From Prostheceraeus crozeri (Eukaryota; Platyhelminthes; Polycladida; Euryleptidae): a stretch of 64,000 nt of DNA. The notes beneath the pieces were generated by a model. It searched no databases. It saw nothing but the letters and a program-made list of their open reading frames with translations, and was not told the DNA's origin. Shown here one piece after another: positions 54,001-64,000 of the stretch (the stretch's first letter is position 1; every line of letters begins with the position of its first letter). Both the position numbers and the translations under genes were made by a program. Where the stretch lies: NCBI GenBank assembly GCA_907163375.1, contig CAJQUW010001401.1, forward strand, positions 62,001 through 126,000, given 5' to 3'.

Positions 54001-57000
54001 CTGGACAGCTCGCTTCGATTTTGGCTTCCAGTGGACGGATTTTGTCGTGCCATAGCTCGTTTGAAAGCTAAGAGTGAGACAAATTCACTGAAAGAATCGA
54101 CTTGTTCCTATCTGTCTTCGTTTAGATGTGAGACGCCATTTAAGATTTTGGGACATTGGCGAAAAACGACAGAGTTAGAATTTGGGACGTTTTGGGCTGT
54201 AGCTTCAAAACGAAGCATCGGATTGGAAAACGGATTTCAGATTTGGAATCAGCGTGAAATTCTCTATCTGTATGGTGAGTTTCAAGGCAATCGGCGAGAA
54301 AAAATTTTCAACATTTTTCGAAAAAACGACAGAGTTAGAATTTGGGACGTTTTGGTGTGTAGCGCCCAAACGAACCATCGGATGAGAAAACGGAGGCCAG
54401 ATTCGGATTCAGCGTGAAATTCTGCATCGGTATGGTGAATTTGAACGCCATCGGAGAGAAAAAATTTTCGCTGACGTCCCCCCCCTCTGGACAGCTCGCT
54501 TCGATTTTGGCTTCCAGTGGACGGATTTTGTCGTGCAATAGCTCGTTTGAAAGCTAAGAGTGAGACAAATTCACTGAAAGAATCGGCTTGTTCCTATCTG
54601 TCTTCGTTTAGATGTGAGACGCCATTTAAGATTTTGGGACATTGGCGAAAAACGACAGAGTTAGAATTTGGGACGTTTTGGGCTGTAGCTTCAAAACGAA
54701 GCATCGGATTGGAAAACGGATTTCAGATTTGGAATCAGCGTGAAATTCTCTATCTGTATGGTGAGTTTCAAGGCAATCGGCGAGAAAAAATTTTCAACAT
54801 TTTTCGAAAAAACGACAGAGTTAGAATTTGGGACGTTTTGGTGTGTAGCGCCCAAACGAACCATCGGATGAGAAAACGGAGGCCAGATTCGGATTCAGCG
54901 TGAAATTCTGCATCGGTATGGTGAATTTGAACGCCATCGGAGAGAAAAAATTTTCGCTGACGTCCCCCCCCCTCTGGACAGCTCGCTTCGATTTTGGCTT
55001 CCAGTGGACGGATTTTGTCGTGCCATAGCTCGTTTGAAAGCTAAGAGTGAGACAAATTCACTGAAAGAATCGGCTTGTTCCTATCTGTCTTCGTTTAGAT
55101 GTGAGACGCCATTTAAGATTTTGGGACATTGGCGAAAAACGACAGAGTTAGAATTTGGGACGTTTTGGGCTGTAGCTTCAAAACGAAGCATCGGATTGGA
55201 AAACGGATTTCAGATTTGGAATCAGCGTGAAATTCTCTATCTGTATGGTGAGTTTCAAGGCAATCGGCGAGAAAAAATTTTCAACATTTTTCGAAAAAAC
55301 GACAGAGTTAGAATTTGGGACGTTTTGGTGTGTAGCGCCCAAACGAACCATCGGATGAGAAAACGGAGGCCAGATTCGGATTCAGCGTGAAATTCTGCAT
55401 CGGTATGGTGAATTTGAACGCAATCGGAGAGAAAAAATTTTCGCTGACGTCCCCCCCCTCTGGACAGCTCGCTTCGATTTTGGCTTCCAGTGGACGGATT
55501 TTGTCGTGCCATAGCTCGTTTGAAAGCTAAGAGTGAGACAAATTCACTGAAAGAATCGGCTTGTTCCTATCTGTCTTCGTTTAGATGTGAGACGCCATTT
55601 AAGATTTTGGGACATTGGCGAAAAACGACAGAGTTAGAATTTGGGACGTTTTGGGCTGTAGCTTCAAAACGAAGCATCGGATTGGAAAACGGATTTCAGA
55701 TTTGGAATCAGCGTGAAATTCTCTATCTGTATGGTGAGTTTCAAGGCAATCGGCGAGAAAAAATTTTCAACATTTTTCGAAAAAACGACAGAGTTAGAAT
55801 TTGGGACGTTTTGGTGTGTAGCGCCCAAACGAACCATCGGATGAGAAAACGGAGGCCAGATTCGGATTCAGCGTGAAATTCTGCATCGGTATGGTGAATT
55901 TGAACGCCATCGGAGAGAAAAAATTTTCGCTGACGTCCCCCCCCTCTGGACAGCTCGCTTCGATTTTGGCTTCCAGTGGACGGATTTTGTCGTGCCATAG
56001 CTCGTTTGAAAGCTAAGAGTGAGACAAATTCACTGAAAGAATCGGCTTGTTCCTATCTGTCTTCGTTTAGATGTGAGACGCCATTTAAGATTTTGGGACA
56101 TTGGCGAAAAACGACAGAGTTAGAATTTGGGACGTTTTGGGCTGTAGCTTCAAAACGAAGCATCGGATTGGAAAACGGATTTCAGATTTGGAATCAGCGT
56201 GAAATTCTCTATCTGTATGGTGAGTTTCAAGGCAATCGGCGAGAAAAAATTTTCAACATTTTTCGAAAAAACGACAGAGTTAGAATTTGGGACGTTTTGG
56301 TGTGTAGCGCCAAAACGAACCATCGGATGGGAAAACGGAGGCCAGATTCGGATTCAGCGTGAAATTCTGCATCGGTATGGTGAATTTGAACGCCATCGGA
56401 GAGAAAAAATTTTCGCTGACGTCCCCCCCCCTCTGGACAGCTCGCTTCGATTTTGGCTTCCAGTGGACGGATTTTGTCGTGCCATAGCTCGTTTGAAAGC
56501 TAAGAGTGAGACAAATTCACTGAAAGAATCGGCTTGTTCATATCTGTCTTCGTTTAGATGTGAGACGCCATTTAAGATTTTGGGACATTGGCGAAAAACG
56601 ACAGAGTTAGAATTTGGGACGTTTTGGGCTGTAGCTTCAAAACGAAGCATCGGATTGGAAAACGGATTTCAGATTTGGAATCAGCGTGAAATTCTCTATC
56701 TGTATGGTGAGTTTCAAGGCAATCGGCGAGAAAAAATTTTCAACATTTTTCGAAAAAACGACAGAGTTAGAATTTGGGACGTTTTGGTGTGTAGCGCCAA
56801 AACGAACCATCGGATGGGAAAACGGAGGCCAGATTCGGATTCAGCGTGAAATTCTGCATCGGTATGGTGAATTTGAACGCAATCGGAGAGAAAAAATTTT
56901 CGCTGACGTCCCCCCCCTCTGGACAGCTCGCTTCGATTTTGGCTTCCATGGACGGATTTTGTCGTGCCATAGCTCGTTTGAAAGCTAAGAGTGAGACAAA

Positions 57001-60000
57001 TTCACTGAAAGAATCGGCTTGTTCATATCTGTCTTCGTTTAGATGTGAGACGCCATTTAAGATTTTGGGACATTGGCGAAAGACAACGACAGAGTTTATG
57101 AATTTGGGACGTTTTGGGCTGTAGCTTCAAAACGAAGCATCGGATTGGAAAACGGATTTCAGATTTGGAATCAGCGTGAAATTCTCTATCTGTATGGTGA
57201 GTTTCAAGGCAATCGGCGAGAAAAAATTTTCAACATTTTTCGAAAAAACGACAGAGTTAGAATTTGGGACGTTTTGGTGTGTAGCGCCCAAACGAACCAT
57301 CGGATGAGAAAACGGAGGCCAGATTCGGATTCAGCGTGAAATTCTGCATCGGTATGGTGAATTTGAACGCCATCGGAGAGAAAAAATTTTCGCTGACGTC
57401 CCCCCCCTCTGGACAGCTCGCTTCGATTTTGGCTTCCAGTGGACGGATTTTGTCGTGCAATAGCTCGTTTGAAAGCTAAGAGTGAGACAAATTCACTGAA
57501 AGAATCGGCTTGTTCCTATCTGTCTTCGTTTAGATGTGAGACGCCATTTAAGATTTTGGGACATTGGCGAAAAACGACAGAGTTAGAATTTGGGACGTTT
57601 TGGGCTGTAGCTTCAAAACGAAGCATCGGATTGGAAAACGGATTTCAGATTTGGAATCAGCGTGAAATTCTCTATCTGTATGGTGAGTTTCAAGGCAATC
57701 GGCGAGAAAAAATTTTCAACATTTTTCGAAAAAACGACAGAGTTAGAATTTGGGACGTTTTGGTGTGTAGCGCCCAAACGAACCATCGGATGAGAAAACG
57801 GAGGCCAGATTCGGATTCAGCGTGAAATTCTGCATCGGTATGGTGAATTTGAACGCCATCGGAGAGAAAAAATTTTCGCTGACGTCCCCCCCCTCTGGAC
57901 AGCTCGCTTCGATTTTGGCTTCCAGTGGACGGATTTTGTCGTGCCATAGCTCGTTTGAAAGCTAAGAGTGAGACAAATTCACTGAAAGAATCGGCTTGTT
58001 CCTATCTGTCTTCGTTTAGATGTGAGACGCCATTTAAGATTTTGGGACATTGGCGAAAAACGACAGAGTTAGAATTTGGGACGTTTTGGGCTGTAGCTTC
58101 AAAACGAAGCATCGGATTGGAAAACGGATTTCAGATTTGGAATCAGCGTGAAATTCTCTATCTGTATGGTGAGTTTCAAGGCAATCGGCGAGAAAAAATT
58201 TTCAACATTTTTCGAAAAAACGACAGAGTTAGAATTTGGGACGTTTTGGTGTGTAGCGCCCAAACGAACCATCGGATGAGAAAACGGAGGCCAGATTCGG
58301 ATTCAGCGTGAAATTCTGCATCGGTATGGTGAATTTGAACGCCATCGGAGAGAAAAAATTTTCGCTGACGTCCCCCCCCCTCTGGACAGCTCGCTTCGAT
58401 TTTGGCTTCCAGTGGACGGATTTTGTCGTGCCATAGCTCGTTTGAAAGCTAAGAGTGAGACAAATTCACTGAAAGAATCGGCTTGTTCCTATCTGTCTTC
58501 GTTTAGATGTGAGACGCCATTTAAGATTTTGGGACATTGGCGAAAAACGACAGAGTTAGAATTTGGGACGTTTTGGGCTGTAGCTTCAAAACGAAGCATC
58601 GGATTGGAAAACGGATTTCAGATTTGGAATCAGCGTGAAATTCTCTATCTGTATGGTGAGTTTCAAGGCAATCGGCGAGAAAAAATTTTCAACATTTTTC
58701 GAAAAAACGACAGAGTTAGAATTTGGGACGTTTTGGTGTGTAGCGCCCAAACGAACCATCGGATGAGAAAACGGAGGCCAGATTCGGATTCAGCGTGAAA
58801 TTCTGCATCGGTATGGTGAATTTGAACGCCATCGGAGAGAAAAAATTTTCGCTGACGTCCCCCCCCCTCTGGACAGCTCGCTTCGATTTTGGCTTCCAGT
58901 GGACGGATTTTGTCGTGCCATAGCTCGTTTGAAAGCTAAGAGTGAGACAAATTCACTGAAAGAATCGGCTTGTTCCTATCTGTCTTCGTTTAGATGTGAG
59001 ACGCCATTTAATATTTTGGGACATTGGCGAAAAACGACAGAGTTAGAATTTGGGACGTTTTGGGCTGTAGCTTCAAAACGAAGCATCGGATTGGAAAACG
59101 GATTTCAGATTTGGAATCAGCGTGAAATTCTCTATCTGTATGGTGAGTTTCAAGGCAATCGGCGAGAAAAAATTTTCAACATTTTTCGAAAAAACGACAG
59201 AGTTAGAATTTGGGACGTTTTGGTGTGTAGCGCCCAAACGAACCATCGGATGAGAAAACGGAGGCCAGATTCGGATTCAGCGTGAAATTCTGCATCGGTA
59301 TGGTGAATTTGAACGCCATCGGAGAGAAAAAATTTTCGCTGACGTCCCCCCCCTCTGGACAGCTCGCTTCGATTTTGGCTTCCAGTGGACGGATTTTGTC
59401 GTGCCATAGCTCGTTTGAAAGCTAAGAGTGAGACAAATTCACTGAAAGAATCGGCTTGTTCCTATCTGTCTTCGTTTAGATGTGAGACGCCATTTAATAT
59501 TTTGGGACATTGGCGAAAAACGACAGAGTTAGAATTTGGGACGTTTTGGGCTGTAGCTTCAAAACGAAGCATCGGATTGGAAAACGGATTTCAGATTTGG
59601 AATCAGCGTGAAATTCTCTATCTGTATGGTGAGTTTCAAGGCAATCGGCGAGAAAAAATTTTCAACATTTTTCGAAAAAACGACAGAGTTAGAATTTGGG
59701 ACGTTTTGGTGTGTAGCGCCCAAACGAACCATCGGATGAGAAAACGGAGGCCAGATTCGGATTCAGCGTGAAATTCTGCATCGGTATGGTGAATTTGAAC
59801 GCCATCGGAGAGAAAAAATTTTCGCTGACGTCCCCCCCCTCTGGACAGCTCGCTTCGATTTTGGCTTCCAGTGGACGGATTTTGTCGTGCCATAGCTCGT
59901 TTGAAAGCTAAGAGTGAGACAAATTCACTGAAAGAATCGGCTTGTTCCTATCTGTCTTCGTTTAGATGTGAGACGCCATTTAAGATTTTGGGACATTGGC

Positions 60001-63000
60001 GAAAAACGACAGAGTTAGAATTTGGGACGTTTTGGGCTGTAGCTTCAAAACGAAGCATCGGATTGGAAAACGGATTTCAGATTTGGAATCAGCGTGAAAT
60101 TCTCTATCTGTATGGTGAGTTTCAAGGCAATCGGCGAGAAAAAATTTTCAACATTTTTCGAAAAAACGACAGAGTTAGAATTTGGGACGTTTTGGTGTGT
60201 AGCGCCCAAACGAACCATCGGATGAGAAAACGGAGGCCAGATTCGGATTCAGCGTGAAATTCTGCATCGGTATGGTGAATTTGAACGCCATCGGAGAGAA
60301 AAAATTTTCGCTGACGTCCCCCCCCTCTGGACAGCTCGCTTCGATTTTGGCTTCCAGTGGACGGATTTTGTCGTGCCATAGCTCGTTTGAAAGCTAAGAG
60401 TGAGACAAATTCACTGAAAGAATCGGCTTGTTCCTATCTGTCTTCGTTTAGATGTGAGACGCCATTTAAGATTTTGGGACATTGGCGAAAAACGACAGAG
60501 TTAGAATTTGGGACGTTTTGGGCTGTAGCTTCAAAACGAAGCATCGGATTGGAAAACGGATTTCAGATTTGGAATCAGCGTGAAATTCTCTATCTGTATG
60601 GTGAGTTTCAAGGCAATCGGCGAGAAAAAATTTTCAACATTTTTCGAAAAAACGACAGAGTTAGAATTTGGGACGTTTTGGTGTGTAGCGCCCAAACGAA
60701 CCATCGGATGAGAAAACGGAGGCCAGATTCGGATTCAGCGTGAAATTCTGCATCGGTATGGTGAATTTGAACGCCATCGGAGAGAAAAAATTTTCGCTGA
60801 CGTCCCCCCCCTCTGGACAGCTCGCTTCGATTTTGGCTTCCAGTGGACGGATTTTGTCGTGCAATAGCTCGTTTGAAAGCTAAGAGTGAGACAAATTCAC
60901 TGAAAGAATCGGCTTGTTCCTATCTGTCTTCGTTTAGATGTGAGACGCCATTTAAGATTTTGGGACATTGGCGAAAAACGACAGAGTTAGAATTTGGGAC
61001 GTTTTGGGCTGTAGCTTCAAAACGAAGCATCGGATTGGAAAACGGATTTCAGATTTGGAATCAGCGTGAAATTCTCTATCTGTATGGTGAGTTTCAAGGC
61101 AATCGGCGAGAAAAAATTTTCAACATTTTTCGAAAAAACGACAGAGTTAGAATTTGGGACGTTTTGGTGTGTAGCGCCCAAACGAACCATCGGATGAGAA
61201 AACGGAGGCCAGATTCGGATTCAGCGTGAAATTCTGCATCGGTATGGTGAATTTGAACGCCATCGGAGAGAAAAAATTTTCGCTGACGTCCCCCCCCTCT
61301 GGACAGCTCGCTTCGATTTGGCTTCCAGTGGACGGATTTTGTCGTGCCATAGCTCGTTTGAAAGCTAAGAGTAAGACAAATTCACTGAAACAATCGGCTT
61401 GTTCCTATCTGTCTTCGTTTAGATGTGAGACGCCATTTAAGATTTTGGGACATTGGCGAAAAACGACAGAGTTAGAATTTGGGACGTTTTGGGCTGTAGC
61501 TTCAAAACGAAGCATCGGATTGGAAAACGGATTTCAGATTTGGAATCAGCGTGAAATTCTCTATCTGTATGGTGAGTTTCAAGGCAATCGGCGAGAAAAA
61601 ATTTTCAACATTTTTCGAAAAAACGACAGAGTTAGAATTTGGGACGTTTTGGTGTGTAGCGCCCAAACGAACCATCGGATGAGAAAACGGAGGCCAGATT
61701 CGGATTCAGCGTGAAATTCTGCATCGGTATGGTGAATTTGAACGCCATCGGAGAGAAAAAATTTTCGCTGACGTCCCCCCCCTCTGGACAGCTCGCTTCG
61801 ATTTTGGCTTCCAGTGGACGGATTTTGTCGTGCCATAGCTCGTTTGAAAGCTAAGAGTGAGACAAATTCACTGAAAGAATCGGCTTGTTCCTATCTGTCT
61901 TCGTTTAGATGTGAGACGCCATTTAAGATTTTGGGACATTGGCGAAAAACGACAGAGTTAGAATTTGGGACGTTTTGGGCTGTAGCTTCAAAACGAAGCA
62001 TCGGATTGGAAAACGGATTTCAGATTTGGAATCAGCGTGAAATTCTCTATCTGTATGGTGAGTTTCAAGGCAATCGGCGAGAAAAAATTTTCAACATTTT
62101 TCGAAAAAACGACAGAGTTAGAATTTGGGACGTTTTGGTGTGTAGCGCCCAAACGAACCATCGGATGAGAAAACGGAGGCCAGATTCGGATTCAGCGTGA
62201 AATTCTGCATCGGTATGGTGAATTTGAACGCCATCGGAGAGAAAAAATTTTCGCTGACGTCCCCCCCCTCTGGACAGCTCGCTTCGATTTTGGCTTCCAG
62301 TGGACGGATTTTGTCGTGCCATAGCTCGTTTGAAAGCTAAGAGTGAGACAAATTCACTGAAAGAATCGGCTTGTTCCTATCTGTCTTCGTTTAGATGTGA
62401 GACGCCATTTAATATTTTGGGACATTGGCGAAAAACGACAGAGTTAGAATTTGGGACGTTTTGGGCTGTAGCTTCAAAACGAAGCATCGGATTGGAAAAC
62501 GGATTTCAGATTTGGAATCAGCGTGAAATTCTCTATCTGTATGGTGAGTTTCAAGGCAATCGGCGAGAAAAAATTTTCAACATTTTTCGAAAAAACGACA
62601 GAGTTAGAATTTGGGACGTTTTGGTGTGTAGCGCCCAAACGAACCATCGGATGAGAAAACGGAGGCCAGATTCGGATTCAGCGTGAAATTCTGCATCGGT
62701 ATGGTGAATTTGAACGCCATCGGAGAGAAAAAATTTTCGCTGACGTCCCCCCCCCTCTGGACAGCTCGCTTCGATCTTGGCGTTGGCCGTGTTTTAATTC
62801 TGATGGGCTTATATTGTGGCCGCACTATTGGCTAATGGGCATGTTGTTTGGGGCTTTTGGCTAATGTCTATTTGGCGCTTGGCTTGGCATATATTTGGCT
62901 TTATGGGATGTGGCCTCTATCTTTTGGCGCTTTGGGCTGGGCTCTATTAATTTGGCTTATACTTTTTTTTTGGCTTTGCTGGAGTGTGGCTTCTTTATAT

Positions 63001-64000
63001 GGGTTTCTTTCCTGCTATACAATATTTTGGCTTTCACCCTTTATTAACGCTTGTATTATTTTTGGCTTTATAATTTGGGCTTTGCTTGGCAACCTACTTA
63101 TATGCTATCAATACAACGTAAACTCTTTATGGCCTTTGGTGGCATATTTGCTTATGGCTTGGCTGCCTATTGGCCCTTATAATTTAATCTTATACTTGGC
63201 ATTTAACTTGTGGCTTGGCTTTGTGTCTTGCTTTTGGCTTCTCGGCTTTGGCTTATGGGGCTGGTATATGGGGCGGCTCTGCTATTGTACTTTTTTATTT
63301 ATTATTTTTTGTGGGCTCGGCATTTTTGGCTTATTTTTGGCTACGTTTGGGCTTTTTGTTGGGCTTGTGCTTTTATTGGGGCTTTGGCCTGCTTTGCTAG
63401 GTGGCTTTTCCAGTGGACGGATTTTGTCGTGCCATAGCTCGTTTGAAAGCTAAGAGTGAGACAAATTCACTGAAAGAATCGGCTTGTTCCTATCTGTCTT
63501 CGTTTAGATGTGAGACGCCATTTAAGATTTTGGGACATTGGCGAAAAACGACAGAGTTAGAATTTGGGACGTTTTGGGCTGTAGCTTCAAAACGAAGCAT
63601 CGGATTGGAAAACGGATTTCAGATTTGGAATCAGCGTGAAATTCTCTATCTGTATGGTGAGTTTCAAGGCAATCGGCGAGAAAAAATTTTCAACATTTTT
63701 CGAAAAAACGACAGAGTTAGAATTTGGGACGTTTTGGTGTGTAGCGCCCAAACGAACCATCGGATGAGAAAACGGAGGCCAGATTCGGATTCAGCGTGAA
63801 ATTCTGCATCGGTATGGTGAATTTGAACGCCATCGGAGAGAAAAAATTTTCGCTGACGTCCCCCCCCCTCTGGACAGCTCGCTTCGATTTTGGCTTCCAG
63901 TGGACGGATTTTGTCGTGCCATAGCTCGTTTGAAAGCTAAGAGTGAGACAAATTCACTGAAAGAATCGGCTTGTTCCTATCTGTCTTCGTTTAGATGTGA
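48010..64000 (+). repeat. satellite array, 486-bp unit, about 32 copies, runs off the window
   Basis: Head-to-tail copies of a unit of 486-487 bp, starting in mid-unit with GAGTTAGAATTTGGGACG at 48012 and still continuing at 64000. GAGTTAGAATTTGGG occurs twice per unit, 327 and 159 bp apart, because two parts of the unit are diverged copies of each other (for example CCATCGGATGAGAAAACGG and GCATCGGATTGGAAAACGG). A third part (GACAGCTCGC to GAAAAACGACA) has the same kind of start and end and about the same length, so the unit looks like three monomers of about 162 bp. Copies differ by few bases; a C-run in each unit varies in length. Open frames of 128 codons recur in every unit only because the unit has few stops and 486 is divisible by three. 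No protein family is recognisable in them. Confidence 0.95.
62777..63404. repeat. G/T-rich TTTGGC-based block replacing a few bases of one satellite unit
   Basis: One unit is interrupted in its TTCGATTTTGGCTTCCAG segment by about 630 bp in which TTTGGC, GGCTTA, GGGCTT and similar words recur with almost no order, with strong G+T bias on the plus strand. The satellite resumes at TTCCAGTGGACGG (63407). The long open frame through the block would give a very hydrophobic Leu/Trp/Gly/Phe protein, which is a consequence of the base bias. It may be an expanded and scrambled simple repeat grown from the TTTTGGCTT word of the unit, or an assembly error. Confidence 0.75.

Noticed and set aside
62848-63453. 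201-codon frame resembling a multi-pass membrane protein
   Set aside because: Its Leu/Trp/Gly/Phe composition comes from the TTTGGC-like words; all three forward frames are hydrophobic there, and it ends inside the satellite.
48198-63799. Repeated 128-codon open frames (plus strand) and 67-85-codon frames (minus strand), which look like a tandem gene family
   Set aside because: They fall at the same place in every satellite unit, exist on both strands at once, match no protein pattern, and follow from low stop frequency and a unit length divisible by three. C-run length changes break or join frames at random.
48010-64000. CRISPR-like array
   Set aside because: Repeats are 486 bp, directly adjacent, without short regular spacers, and the DNA is eukaryotic.

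Overview
This is animal nuclear DNA, most likely from an invertebrate. It is AT-rich, has spliced coding exons in long introns, and is packed with eukaryotic mobile elements (LINE, hAT, Tc1/mariner, MULE, MITEs, tRNA-derived SINEs, a Polinton). There is no sign of prokaryotic gene organisation. The species cannot be told from the sequence.

Layout. (1) Positions 4761-40654, minus strand: twelve exons of a dipeptidyl-peptidase-4-like serine peptidase (S9B family). All splice phases agree and together they give about 449 codons. The last exons (catalytic His) lie beyond the left edge, and the N-terminal exons were not found. (2) The rest of this interval is introns filled with transposons: a mariner (DD41D) nested in a hAT relic (1302-4325, just left of the last exon), a Tc1-like DD35E element with double repeats at each end (6457-8097), a MULE with a FLYWCH finger and 9-bp target duplication (31538-33928), a foldback element, SINEs and LINE relics. 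(3) The 23.7-kb intron that separates the exon ending in Gly-Ala from the exon starting with the catalytic Ser holds a complete but decayed 14.5-kb Polinton/Maverick (11908-26451), with AG...CT ends, about 545-bp terminal repeats and an exact 6-bp target duplication. (4) 43295-46123 is a second hAT with GGAATT subterminal repeats, followed by a MITE (46723-47149). (5) From 48010 to the right edge is a satellite array of about 32 copies of a 486-bp unit, itself apparently three diverged monomers of about 162 bp, broken once by a strange 0.63-kb G/T-rich block.

The Polinton carries the expected virus-like set: adenovirus-type cysteine protease, retroviral-type integrase, protein-primed DNA polymerase B, FtsK/HerA-type packaging ATPase, major capsid protein and penton-like minor capsid protein. 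It also has a coiled-coil protein with a phage-tail-fibre-like motif, hydrophobic and two-TM membrane proteins, and small unknowns. Most of the larger genes carry stops or frameshifts, so the copy is dead.

The most striking items are an intein with a LAGLIDADG homing endonuclease splitting catalytic motif C of the Polinton polymerase, and a phospholipase-A2 domain of the parvovirus VP1 type lying in one continuous frame with the integrase. A 184-bp MITE sits in the penton-like gene; taking it out together with one copy of its 3-bp duplication leaves an open frame.
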